A stretch of 64,000 nucleotides of DNA from Acidobacteria bacterium UBA2161 (GTDB lineage: Bacteria > Acidobacteriota > Vicinamibacteria > Vicinamibacterales > UBA823). The stretch covers positions 66,610-130,609 of the forward strand of contig DCWN01000033.1 in the NCBI GenBank assembly GCA_002328835.1. The letters run 5' to 3'. The translations under genes were made by a program, and so were the position numbers. The notes under the pieces are model-generated. The model ran no database searches, was not told the origin of the DNA, and saw only the letters and a list, made by a program, of their open reading frames with translations. The stretch's first letter is position 1. Every line of letters begins with the position of its first letter. Of this stretch, positions 42,684-50,835 are shown piece by piece.

Positions 42684-43805
42684 ATGGGAAACCGTACCAA
42701 GATCAATCGTCGTGATTTCGTCCTGGCCGGAGCGGCCGGGTTGGCCGCCGCGGCGCCGCGCCCGGCCTACGGTCGCGCGCCGGCCGTCCAGACCAGCGTC
42801 CGCCCGCTCGTCATCGCCTCGGGCGCCAGCAATTCGCGCAACGCCGATGGGTTGAACTGCGTGGAGAGGGCCTTCTCGATGATCACCAGCGGCGAGGATG
42901 TCCTCGACGCGGTCGTCGAGGGCGTGACGATCGTCGAGGAGGATCCGGATACCGGCGGCGTCGGCTTCGGCGGGACGCCGAATGCGGATGGCATCGTCCA
43001 GCTCGATGCCTGCTGCATGCACGGACCGACGAAGCGGGCCGGCGGCGTGGGTGGACTCGAGGGCGTCAAGCAGGCGGCCAAGGTGGCGCAGGCAGTCCTC
43101 GAGCACACCGACCATCATCTGCTGGTCGGTGACGGCGCCCAGTCGTTCGCGCGCAACATGGGCTTCGAGGTCCACGACGATCTCAACACCGAGCGGTCGC
43201 GCGAGCGCTGGCTCGAGTGGAAGCGGCGGACCGATCCGGGCCACTACCTCGACCCGGCCAAGCGGGCCGAGCTGGGTTACCGCGTCGGTCTGCAGATGGC
43301 GATGGAAGGGCTCGTGGACATGGACCACTTCTTCGGCACCATCAATTGCGATGGCATCAACGCGCGCGGCGAGATCTGCGGCGTGACGACGACCAGCGGC
43401 CTGGCGTTCAAGATTCCCGGCCGCGTCGGCGACTCACCGATTCTTGGCGCCGGCCTGTATCTCGACGGTGAGGTCGGCGCGGCCGGTTCGACCGGTCGGG
43501 GTGAGGCGAACCTCTACAACCTCACGTCGTACCTGATCGTCGAGAACCTCCGGCGCGGCCTGTCGCCGAAGGACGCCGGCATGGAGGGGCTGAAACGGAT
43601 CCAGGCGAACACGGTCGAGCAGCGGCTCCTGAACAGCCGAGGCCTGCCGGCGTTCGGGATCAACTTCTATGTCTTGAACGCCAAGGGCGAACACGCCGGT
43701 GTCGGCATGTACGCCACCGAGCGGAGCCGCTACGCGAGCTGCACCGAGAACGGCTTCGAGGCGGTGCCGATCGAGCCGCTCTTGAGCGGCTCGGCGTCGG
43801 ACTGA
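42684..43805 (+). CDS. Tat-exported glycosylasparaginase/isoaspartyl-peptidase family Ntn hydrolase
   Basis: 373 residues; the ATG follows a GGGAGGGGG ribosome site. Tat signal NRRDFVLAG, then the two-part family: an alpha-subunit region (GFGGTPNADGIVQLDACCMHG) and the autocleavage site before the Thr of FFGTINCDG, followed by TTTSGLAFKIPGRVGDSPILGAGLY. The layout favours N4-(beta-N-acetylglucosaminyl)-L-asparaginase, which removes glycan-asparagine links, over plain asparaginase. The stop codon lies in a TGACCCGGGTCA palindrome shared with the convergent gene's stop. Confidence 0.88.
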   Translation: MGNRTKINRRDFVLAGAAGLAAAAPRPAYGRAPAVQTSVRPLVIASGASNSRNADGLNCVERAFSMITSGEDVLDAVVEGVTIVEEDPDTGGVGFGGTPNADGIVQLDACCMHGPTKRAGGVGGLEGVKQAAKVAQAVLEHTDHHLLVGDGAQSFARNMGFEVHDDLNTERSRERWLEWKRRTDPGHYLDPAKRAELGYRVGLQMAMEGLVDMDHFFGTINCDGINARGEICGVTTTSGLAFKIPGRVGDSPILGAGLYLDGEVGAAGSTGRGEANLYNLTSYLIVENLRRGLSPKDAGMEGLKRIQANTVEQRLLNSRGLPAFGINFYVLNAKGEHAGVGMYATERSRYASCTENGFEAVPIEPLLSGSASD

Positions 43806-43811
43806 CCCGGG

Positions 43812-44600
43812 TCAATCGCGATCAGGCGTTTCGTTCGAGGGCCGGAGCCTGGGTTCAGCCTGCCCGATCCAGGCTTCGGCCGCGCGGTAGCTCTCGGGAT
43901 CGCCGATCGACAGCCGGCGGCCGTGCATCTCGTGCGCGAAGACCGGCTGCCGCTCCACCAGCCAGGCGATGAAGGCCCCAGGGGCGTCGGCCTTGGGCTG
44001 CTGCCCGAGAAAATCTGGAATCAATGCGAGCGCGTTCGGCTGAAGAATGTAGAAAGCCGGGCAGGCCCACTCCGCCGCCGGCTCCGCCGGTTTCTCCGCG
44101 AAGCCGACGATCCGTCCGGAGGTGTCGCACTCCGCGACGCCGGTTCGTCGCAGCTTCTCCCGGTAGGCTTCACGGTAGGCGAGGACGAGGTTCCTTGGCT
44201 GCACCGTGTGGTCGTCGAGCATCCCGGCGACGTCGAAGTCGAAGAGGTTGTCGCCTGCCGAGACGAGCGTCGGACCGAGCCGCGCCCGCTGCTCCAGCGC
44301 AAAGGCCAGATCCCGCACGGCACCCAGGCGATTGTCGTTCGATGTCGCTCCGTCGTCGACGATCTCGATCCGGAGATCCGGCTGTCGACGAGCCAGGCCA
44401 TCGCGCCACGCGTCGAATTGCGGCGCGAACCGATGGTTGCTGACGACCCAGAGGTCGGTCACGCGTCCAGTCGCCGCGAACTGCTCGACGAGGTACTCGA
44501 CGATCGGTTTGCCTGCCACCGGCAGGAGCGGCTTGGCGGTCTCGCGCGCCAGCGCACCGAGACGCGTTCCGAATCCGGCGCAGAGCAGGATGGCGTCCAT
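43812..44600 (-). CDS. Sugar-1-phosphate nucleotidyltransferase
   Basis: 262 residues from the ATG at 44600. MDAILLCAGFGTRLG is the nucleotide-binding G-x-G-T-R motif, followed by ETAKPLLPVAGKPIVEYL with the conserved Lys. SAGDNLFDFD holds the catalytic metal Asp, and FAEKPAEP is a further sugar-nucleotide signature. It fits NDP-sugar pyrophosphorylases of the RmlA/GalU-like fold. It is 5 bp downstream of the GHMP kinase gene, so I infer it uses the kinase product, perhaps forming an NDP-uronate. The nucleotide is unknown. Confidence 0.85.
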   Translation of the reverse strand: MDAILLCAGFGTRLGALARETAKPLLPVAGKPIVEYLVEQFAATGRVTDLWVVSNHRFAPQFDAWRDGLARRQPDLRIEIVDDGATSNDNRLGAVRDLAFALEQRARLGPTLVSAGDNLFDFDVAGMLDDHTVQPRNLVLAYREAYREKLRRTGVAECDTSGRIVGFAEKPAEPAAEWACPAFYILQPNALALIPDFLGQQPKADAPGAFIAWLVERQPVFAHEMHGRRLSIGDPESYRAAEAWIGQAEPRLRPSNETPDRD

Positions 44601-44605
44601 GGTCT

Positions 44606-45808
44606 TCAAGCCATCCGCAGGCCGTCTTCGCTCTCGACGAGCAAGACCCGCGCCGCCGTTAGTTCGGGCAGGCGCGATCGGATCGCCGCCTCGATCTGCC
44701 GGACGATCTCGCTGGCCCGTTCGGCCTCGATGAGGGCGACGCAGCAACCGCCCCACCCGGCGCCGCTGAATCGCGACCCGAACACGCCACCGGTCTCGGT
44801 CAGGACCTGCTGAATCGCGATCAGTTCTGGAGATCCGGCTTCCCAGTTGTCGATCGAGCTCGTGCACGATTCGCGCATCAGCTGGCCGAACGTCGCCAGG
44901 TCGCTGGCCTGCCAGGCGGTCGCGCCGCGGCGGACCCTCGACCGCTCACCGAAGAAATGCCGGGCGCGGCGCTGCTGGGGCCCGGATAGTCCGGCGCCGT
45001 GCGCCTCGAAGACCTCATCCGTCAGGTCGTGGAGGCCTGCGACGTCGTCGCGGCCGGCCCGCGCCGCGAGGCCACGGGCCGCGTCGAAACATTCGTCAAT
45101 CCGGCGGTTGAAATCGGTTCCCGAGAGGTTCCGGGTGATACCGGAAAACGCGACCAGAATCCGGTACTCGGGCGCATCCTGTCCGACCGCGAGGGAACGC
45201 CACCGCCGCTCGCGCGTCTCGATTGCGAGCAGGTGGTCTCGTCGTGCACCGACGATTGCCGCGGGGTCGAGGATGCCGACCTTGACGCCGACGAAGTCCC
45301 GCTCGGCGCGCAGCGCCAGGTCGACCAGCGCGGTGGGATCGAGCGTCGTGCCGTTGGCTGCGGCGAACGCCATCAGGTACGCGAGGGTGACCGACGCCGA
45401 CGAGCTGAGGCCGCCGCCGGGCAGGCTGCCGTGCACGTGTCCGACAATCCCGCGCGCGAGGGGATGGCGTTCGCCGATCGCGCGGGCCGCCCCGGCCGGG
45501 TACGCGCCCCAGCTGGGGAGAGCGTCGACGACCGGACGCGCGAGATCGAAGCTGACCTCGCCAGAAAAGTTGTCGCTCGTCAGGGTGACGTCCGACGACC
45601 GCGCCGGCGCGAAGGCGACGAGCGTGTAGGCGCTGACGGCCATCGCCAGGACCGGGCCACCCTGATGGTCGCTGTGTGCGCCGATCGGACAGACCCGATA
45701 CGGCGAGATGACGACGCTCACTTCGCTGGGCGTCAGCCCGGCGCGCTCGGCCAGGCGGCGCCTGGCGTCGTCGACGCGGGAGGCCAGCGGCTCGCTCACC
45801 GAAGTCAC
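44606..45808 (-). CDS. GHMP sugar kinase, galacturonokinase-like
   Basis: The start is a GTG at 45808 overlapping the DctM stop (GTGA); 400 residues. The first GHMP motif reads SPYRVCPIGAHSDHQGG (35-51). True galactokinases have PGRVNLIGEH-TDY there; the PYR-C-P-x-GAH-x-DHQGG form is what I recall for plant galacturonokinase. Further motifs are PGGGLSSSAS (129-138), VGILDPAAI with catalytic Asp 180, and GWGGCCVAL at the C-terminus. Expected reaction: phosphorylation at C1 of a hexuronic acid such as galacturonate. Position between a TRAP importer and a nucleotidyltransferase fits uptake and activation. Confidence 0.8.
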   Translation of the reverse strand: MTSVSEPLASRVDDARRRLAERAGLTPSEVSVVISPYRVCPIGAHSDHQGGPVLAMAVSAYTLVAFAPARSSDVTLTSDNFSGEVSFDLARPVVDALPSWGAYPAGAARAIGERHPLARGIVGHVHGSLPGGGLSSSASVTLAYLMAFAAANGTTLDPTALVDLALRAERDFVGVKVGILDPAAIVGARRDHLLAIETRERRWRSLAVGQDAPEYRILVAFSGITRNLSGTDFNRRIDECFDAARGLAARAGRDDVAGLHDLTDEVFEAHGAGLSGPQQRRARHFFGERSRVRRGATAWQASDLATFGQLMRESCTSSIDNWEAGSPELIAIQQVLTETGGVFGSRFSGAGWGGCCVALIEAERASEIVRQIEAAIRSRLPELTAARVLLVESEDGLRMA

Positions 45809-47091
45809 CACGCCCCGAGGGCGCGCGGCAGCGCGAGCGAGAGGCTCGGGACCAGCGTCGTCACCACCAGCGCCGCGATCATCGCCGCGTAGAAGGGGAG
45901 GAGCCTTGGCAGCATCCGGGCGACGGTCGTGTTGCCGACGCCGCATCCGAGGAAGAGGCAGGTGCCGACCGGCGGGGTGCAGAGACCGATGCAGAGATTC
46001 ATGATCAGCACGATTCCGAAGTGCAGCGGGTCGATCCCCAGCGACAGCACGACGGGCCAGAAGATCGGCGTGAACAGCAGCACTGCCGGCGTCATGTCGA
46101 TGACCGTGCCGGCCGCCAGCATGAAGAGGTTGATGAGCAACAGCACGACCACCGGGTTGTCGCTCAACCCCAAGATCGTGGTGCCGAGCATCTGCGGCAC
46201 GTTCTCGTAGGCCAGAATCCACGCCATCGCGCTCGAGGCACCGACCAGCAGCATGACGACTGACGTGACGACCCCACACTGCAGCAGCAATGAGGGGAGG
46301 TCGCGGACGGCGACCTCGCGGTACACACCGACGGAGAGCACGAGCGCGTAGAGCACGGCGATCGCCGAGGCCTCGGTCGCCGTGAAGATACCGGCGACGA
46401 TCCCCCCGAGGACGATGACGACCATCGCCAGGGCGGGCAGGGCCCGACCGAGGCGAAAGACGAGCTCACGCAGCGTCCATCCGGAGCCTCCGGACGGATC
46501 CGGGGCCGCGACGGCGGCCACCGCCATCAAGGCGAGGCCCACCAGGACACCGGGCACGACGCCCGCCAGAAAGATCGCCGCGACCGAGACCGCGCCGCCC
46601 GTCGCCATCGCGTAGATGATCATGATGTTGCTGGGCGGGATGAGCAGGCCGGTCGTCGAGGCGGTGACGACGATCGAGGTGTTCAGCGGCGGGTCGTCGT
46701 TCCGCTGATTCATCGCCGGCACCATGAAGCCGCCAATCGATGACACGGCGGCCACTGCCGATCCGGAGACCGAGCCGAAGAGCATGCAGGTCAGGATGGT
46801 GACGAACGACAGGCCGCCGCGCAGCCGACCCACCAGCACGTCCGCCAGTTCGATCAGTCGTCGAGCGATTCCGCCCTGACCCATCAGGAGACCGGCCAGG
46901 ATGAAGAACGGAATAGCGAGCAGCGCGAAGCTGTCGATGCCGGTTGCGATCCGCTGCGCGACGAGCAGCGTGCCCGGGAGTTCACCCGTGGCGGCGACAC
47001 CGAGCGTGGTGGCGATGCCTATGGCGAACGCCACCGGGACGTTGAGGGCCAGGAGGACGACGAAGCTGATGAGGAGGACGACGGTGGCCAT
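45805..47091 (-). CDS. dctM: TRAP transporter large permease subunit
   Basis: 428 residues with about 11-13 hydrophobic segments; typical DctM sequence IDSFALLAIPFFILAGLLMGQGGIARRL, GSAVAAVSSIGGFMVPAM, SNIMIIYAMATG and CTPPVGTCLFLGCG. It is the ion-coupled translocation subunit. Stop codon overlaps the kinase start (GTGA). The TRAP type suggests an organic acid or uronic acid substrate, consistent with the kinase. Confidence 0.93.
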   Translation of the reverse strand: MATVVLLISFVVLLALNVPVAFAIGIATTLGVAATGELPGTLLVAQRIATGIDSFALLAIPFFILAGLLMGQGGIARRLIELADVLVGRLRGGLSFVTILTCMLFGSVSGSAVAAVSSIGGFMVPAMNQRNDDPPLNTSIVVTASTTGLLIPPSNIMIIYAMATGGAVSVAAIFLAGVVPGVLVGLALMAVAAVAAPDPSGGSGWTLRELVFRLGRALPALAMVVIVLGGIVAGIFTATEASAIAVLYALVLSVGVYREVAVRDLPSLLLQCGVVTSVVMLLVGASSAMAWILAYENVPQMLGTTILGLSDNPVVVLLLINLFMLAAGTVIDMTPAVLLFTPIFWPVVLSLGIDPLHFGIVLIMNLCIGLCTPPVGTCLFLGCGVGNTTVARMLPRLLPFYAAMIAALVVTTLVPSLSLALPRALGAW

Positions 47092-47122
47092 GAGGGGATG
47101 AGGGATGATCGGTGTTCTCGGG

Positions 47123-47620
47123 CTAGAGGTCTGACGCTTCGCGCGGGGCTCCACGCCGCGCGATAAGTGGCTGGACGCTGTACCACGCCGCACACAGGCC
47201 GCCCAGCGGCAGCGCGAGATAGACGTAGCCCATCGGGATGTCGAGGGCCGGAGACGACTGCTCGAGTGACAGCGTTCGGAGGACCAGGGTCGAGCCGCCG
47301 TAGGTGAGGACGATCGCGCAGAACGCGGCGACCGCACAGCAGGTGAACGTCTCGACTCGCCGCCGGCCACTGCGGGGCAGCTTCGAGGTGAGGTAGTCGA
47401 TGCCCAGGTGCGCATGATCCCGGAGCGCGACCGCGGCCGCCAGCAGCGTCAGCCAGATCAGCAGGAAGGTGGCCAGTTCTTCGGTCCACGAACTGGGCGC
47501 GCCCAGCAGATAGCGCGTCGCGACCTGCCACAGCACGTCCAGGACGAGCGCGGCCATCAAGAGGATGACAGCGGTGTCCAGCGTGCGATCGACCGCGCGA
47601 CGGATGCCACCGGCCGACAC
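47123..47620 (-). CDS. dctQ: TRAP transporter small permease subunit
   Basis: 165 residues with four membrane segments (about 14-34, 51-69, 91-112, 129-150), and WTEELATFLLIWLTLLAAA plus HLGIDYL, which are DctQ signatures. It lies between the receptor gene (2-bp gap) and the large subunit (31-bp gap). Confidence 0.9.
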   Translation of the reverse strand: MSAGGIRRAVDRTLDTAVILLMAALVLDVLWQVATRYLLGAPSSWTEELATFLLIWLTLLAAAVALRDHAHLGIDYLTSKLPRSGRRRVETFTCCAVAAFCAIVLTYGGSTLVLRTLSLEQSSPALDIPMGYVYLALPLGGLCAAWYSVQPLIARRGAPREASDL

Positions 47621-47622
47621 GA

Positions 47623-48606
47623 CTACTCGACCTCTTGGATCCGACGGGCGAGCGCGCCGATGTCGGTGTTGTCGTAGGCGCGCCAGACCGGTTGCACCGC
47701 CTCCCGGAACAGGCGCAAGTCGGGCCGGATGACCTCAACGCCGTCGCGCTCGGCGTCGGCCAGGCTGTCGGCCGCTGCCTGTCGCCAGAGGTGGCGCTGG
47801 AAGGTGACCGATTCGTTGACCGCTCGCGTGAGCGCCGCTTGATGGGCGGTCGAGAGCGCGGCCCAGACGTCCGGATTGATGACGAGGACGTCGGGTTGGC
47901 GTGAATGTTCGTCGAGGGAGTAGTAGCGGGCGATCTCGTGGTGGCGCGAGACGAAGAAGCTCGGGCGGTTGTTCTCGGCGCCGTCGACCACGCCCTGGTC
48001 CAGCGCCGAGTACAGCTCACCCCAGTCGATCGGCGTCGGAGAGCCGCCCAGCGCTTCGACCATCTGCATCGCCATCACGCTCTTCTGCACCCGGATCTTC
48101 AGTCCCCGGAGATCGGCGGGCTCCCGGATCGGCCGGTCGCGCGTGTAGAAGCTCCGCGCGCCGGCGTCGTAGTAGCCGAGTCCCTTCAGCCCGTAACGCG
48201 TGCCCGATGCCAGAATCTCCTCGCCCACCGGACCTTGCAGCACCTGCCAGAGATGGTCGGTGCCGCGGAAGAGATAGGGGAGCCCGAACACCTTCATCGT
48301 CGGCACGAAGCTCTCCATTGGTGCCGAGGAGGACTTCGTCATGGCGAGGATACCCAGCTGCACCAGTTCGAGCAGTTCGCGCTCCGAGCCGAGCTGCTCG
48401 CCCGGGTAGATGTCGATGCGCAAGCCGCCATCGGAGAGCCGGCCGGCCGTCTCGGCCATGACCTCCATCGCGAGGTGCACCGGATGCTCGACGTCGAGGC
48501 CGTGCCCGAGCTTGAGGACCGTGACGTCGTCCGCCGGCGCGCACGCCGCGGCGGACAGACTGACGAGAACGAGGCCGGTTCGGATGACGGCCAGGGCGCG
48601 GGGCAT
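47623..48606 (-). CDS. dctP: TRAP transporter substrate-binding lipoprotein
   Basis: 327 residues with lipobox SAAAC (C22) instead of a cleaved soluble signal. DctP family sequence is clear: LKLGHGLDVEHPVHLAMEVMAE, IDIYPGEQLGSERELLELVQLG, PIREPADLRGLKIRVQKS (the arginine that binds the substrate carboxylate), and TPIDWGELYSALDQGVVDGAENN. First gene of the five-gene operon 43812-48606. Its membrane anchor replaces the free receptor. Confidence 0.93.
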   Translation of the reverse strand: MPRALAVIRTGLVLVSLSAAACAPADDVTVLKLGHGLDVEHPVHLAMEVMAETAGRLSDGGLRIDIYPGEQLGSERELLELVQLGILAMTKSSSAPMESFVPTMKVFGLPYLFRGTDHLWQVLQGPVGEEILASGTRYGLKGLGYYDAGARSFYTRDRPIREPADLRGLKIRVQKSVMAMQMVEALGGSPTPIDWGELYSALDQGVVDGAENNRPSFFVSRHHEIARYYSLDEHSRQPDVLVINPDVWAALSTAHQAALTRAVNESVTFQRHLWRQAAADSLADAERDGVEVIRPDLRLFREAVQPVWRAYDNTDIGALARRIQEVE

Positions 48607-48634
48607 CGGGGTGGGCAGAATAGCACGCAGGGTG

Positions 48635-48646
48635 GGTTCGCGAACC
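48635..48646. promoter_or_regulatory. Perfect palindrome GGTTCGCGAACC between two divergent sugar operons
   Basis: A 12-bp perfect palindrome sits in the 67-bp region between dctP and the DUF1080 gene. It is upstream of both starts and near where -35 boxes should lie, so it is a candidate operator for both operons. No regulator gene is adjacent. Confidence 0.45.
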
Positions 48647-48673
48647 TTCGTGGAAGTGATCTATCATCGCCGC

Positions 48674-49495
48674 ATGCTTCGACCGGCTGCGGGGCTGCTG
48701 ATATTGGCGCTGGCGCTCGTCGCGTTGGCCTGCTCCGGTACGTCCGAGCCTTCGACCGAGGTGGCTCCGGCCGAGGCGTCCGCCGCGACGATACCCGACG
48801 TCGGACCGAACACCCTCTCCGCCGACGAGGTGGCCGAGGGCTGGACGCTGCTGTTCGACGGTCAGACGTTCGACGGGTGGCGCGGGCTCGGTCGCGAGGA
48901 GGTTCCGGCCGGGCACTGGACGATCGAGGACGGCGCGATCAAGAAGATCGACAGCGGCGTCGTGCCCCTCGCTCCCGACGGCCAGCCGCTCGAAGGCGGC
49001 GACATCATGACCGTCGAGACCTACGACGACTTTGAACTGCGCTTCCAGTGGAAGGTAGCGCCGGGTGCGAACAGCGGCATCAAGTACAACGTTTCTGAGG
49101 CGATGTCGATCGAGACGCCGCCGGCGCACGCGGCACTCGGCTTCGAGTTCCAAGTCCTCGACGACGACCTGCACCCCGACGCACTGAACGGCCCGAACCG
49201 GACGGCGGGCGCGCTCTACGATCTGCTCGGCCCGACCGACCAGAAGCTGCTGCGTTCCGTCGGAGAGTTCAACGACTCGCGGATCGTCTTTGACGGGCCG
49301 CGCGGCGAGCACTGGTTGAACGGCGTGAAGGTCGTCGAGTTCGATCTGGAGTCCGCCGACTTCGCCGCGCACTACGCGGCCAGCAAGTACGACCCGATCC
49401 CTGGCTTCGCCGACCGGCGTGCGGGCCATATCGTCCTGCAGGACCACGGCAATGACGTCTGGTTCCGTGACATCAAGATGCGGACACTGCCATGA
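48674..49495 (+). CDS. DUF1080 (3-keto-glycoside hydrolase/lyase-like) lipoprotein
   Basis: 273 residues from ATG 48674; lipobox LVALAC (C20). WTLLFDGQTFDGWRG, WTIEDGAIKKID, FELRFQWKVAPGANSGIKYN, AGALYDLL and FADRRAGHIVLQDHG are the DUF1080 pattern. Such proteins are concanavalin-like and linked to cleavage of 3-keto-glycosides. A TATCAT -10 ends six bases before the ATG, hinting at a leaderless message. The stop overlaps the next start (ATGA), so the following oxidoreductase is coupled to it. Confidence 0.87.
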   Translation: MLRPAAGLLILALALVALACSGTSEPSTEVAPAEASAATIPDVGPNTLSADEVAEGWTLLFDGQTFDGWRGLGREEVPAGHWTIEDGAIKKIDSGVVPLAPDGQPLEGGDIMTVETYDDFELRFQWKVAPGANSGIKYNVSEAMSIETPPAHAALGFEFQVLDDDLHPDALNGPNRTAGALYDLLGPTDQKLLRSVGEFNDSRIVFDGPRGEHWLNGVKVVEFDLESADFAAHYAASKYDPIPGFADRRAGHIVLQDHGNDVWFRDIKMRTLP

Positions 49496-50835
49496 GCAGA
49501 AGACTCGATCGGCGAACCTTCATCACGTCGGCGGCGACCGCCGGCGTCGGCTTGGGTCTCACGCGCACCCCGGCTTTCGGCCAGCGGGCACCCAGCGACA
49601 CGATGCGTGTCGGCATCATGGGTGTGAATGGTCGGGGCGCGGCGCTCGCGCGCGGCTTCGCGTTGGCGCATGGTGCGGATGTCGCCTACGTCTGCGACGT
49701 CGATAGCCGCGCGGTGGAGAAGGTCGTCGCCGATCTCGTGCGCCCGGACGGCGCGGCGGCGACGCAGTCGATCCGACCGACCGGCGAAGGCGACGTCCGC
49801 CGGGTGCTCGACGACCAGGACGTCGATGCGCTCGTCATCGCCGCGCCGGATCACTGGCATGCGCCGGCGGCGATCATGGCGCTCCAGGCGGGCAAGCACG
49901 TCTACGTCGAGAAGCCGTGTGGCCACAACGCCCAGGAAGGCGAGTGGCTGGTTGCCGCGCAGCGGAAGTACGGCCGGATCGTCCAGATGGGCAACCAGCA
50001 GCGCTCGGCGCCCGAGTCGATCCGCATCATTCAGGAGATCCGCGACGGGCTCATCGGCCGCCCGTACTACGCGCGGGCGTGGTACGCGAACACGCGCGGG
50101 TCGATCGGCCGTGGGCACGTCGCGCCGCCGCCGGCCTGGCTGGACTACGAGCTGTGGCAGGGGCCGGCGCCGCGGACGCCGTATCGCGACAACGTGATCC
50201 ACTACAACTGGCACTGGTTCTGGCGCTGGGGCACGGCCGAGATCAACAACAACGGCGCCCACGAGCTCGACGTTGCGCGCTGGGCGCTCGATGTCGAGTA
50301 CCCGACGCGGGTGACATCGGCGGGCGGGCGATATCACTACACGGATGACGATTGGGAGATGGTCGATACGCAGGTGGCATCGTTCGACTTCGCCGAGAAC
50401 AAGACGATCGTGTGGGAGGGCAGAAGCTGCAACGGGCGCCCAATCGAAGGCCGCGGCCGCGGCACGTCGATCCACGGCGAGCGGGGCACGGTGGTGCTCG
50501 ATCGCAACGGCTACGTCGTCTACGACAACGACAACCAGGAGATCAAACGCGATCTCGATGAAGGCGGCGGATCCGGCCTGGGCATCGTCGGCGCCGGGGC
50601 GATGACGGATACGCACATCCAGAATTTCGTCGATGCCGTCCACGGCGACACGCGTCCGAACGCGCCGATCGACGAAGGGCACAAGAGCGTCCTGTTGTGC
50701 CATCTCGGGAACATCGCGCAGCGCACGGGTCGGGCGCTGACCTGCGAGCCGTCGAACGGTCACATCGTCGGCGATGCCGATGCGGCCAAGCTCTGGAGGC
50801 GCGAGTACGCGCCCGGGTGGGAGCCGAAGGTATGA
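49492..50835 (+). CDS. Tat-exported Gfo/Idh/MocA-family oxidoreductase
   Basis: 447 residues: Tat signal DRRTFITSA (6-14), Rossmann VGIMGVNGRGAALARGF, the family's EKPCGHN (lysine as catalytic base), and NNGAHELDVARWAL with the usual Asp/His. These enzymes oxidise sugars with a tightly bound NAD(P). Exported forms carry their cofactor from the cytoplasm through Tat, and in keto-sugar pathways oxidise C3 of glycosides. Both ends overlap neighbouring genes (ATGA at each), so the trio is one translational unit. Confidence 0.9.
   Translation: MSRRLDRRTFITSAATAGVGLGLTRTPAFGQRAPSDTMRVGIMGVNGRGAALARGFALAHGADVAYVCDVDSRAVEKVVADLVRPDGAAATQSIRPTGEGDVRRVLDDQDVDALVIAAPDHWHAPAAIMALQAGKHVYVEKPCGHNAQEGEWLVAAQRKYGRIVQMGNQQRSAPESIRIIQEIRDGLIGRPYYARAWYANTRGSIGRGHVAPPPAWLDYELWQGPAPRTPYRDNVIHYNWHWFWRWGTAEINNNGAHELDVARWALDVEYPTRVTSAGGRYHYTDDDWEMVDTQVASFDFAENKTIVWEGRSCNGRPIEGRGRGTSIHGERGTVVLDRNGYVVYDNDNQEIKRDLDEGGGSGLGIVGAGAMTDTHIQNFVDAVHGDTRPNAPIDEGHKSVLLCHLGNIAQRTGRALTCEPSNGHIVGDADAAKLWRREYAPGWEPKV

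Noticed and set aside
43803..43814. TGACCCGGGTCA palindrome as an operator
   Set aside because: It is made of the two convergent stop codons and lies between 3' ends, so regulation is unlikely.
44606..45808. Leloir galactokinase galK
   Set aside because: The first GHMP motif is PYRVCPIGAHSDHQGG, not the galactokinase form, and galT/galE are absent.
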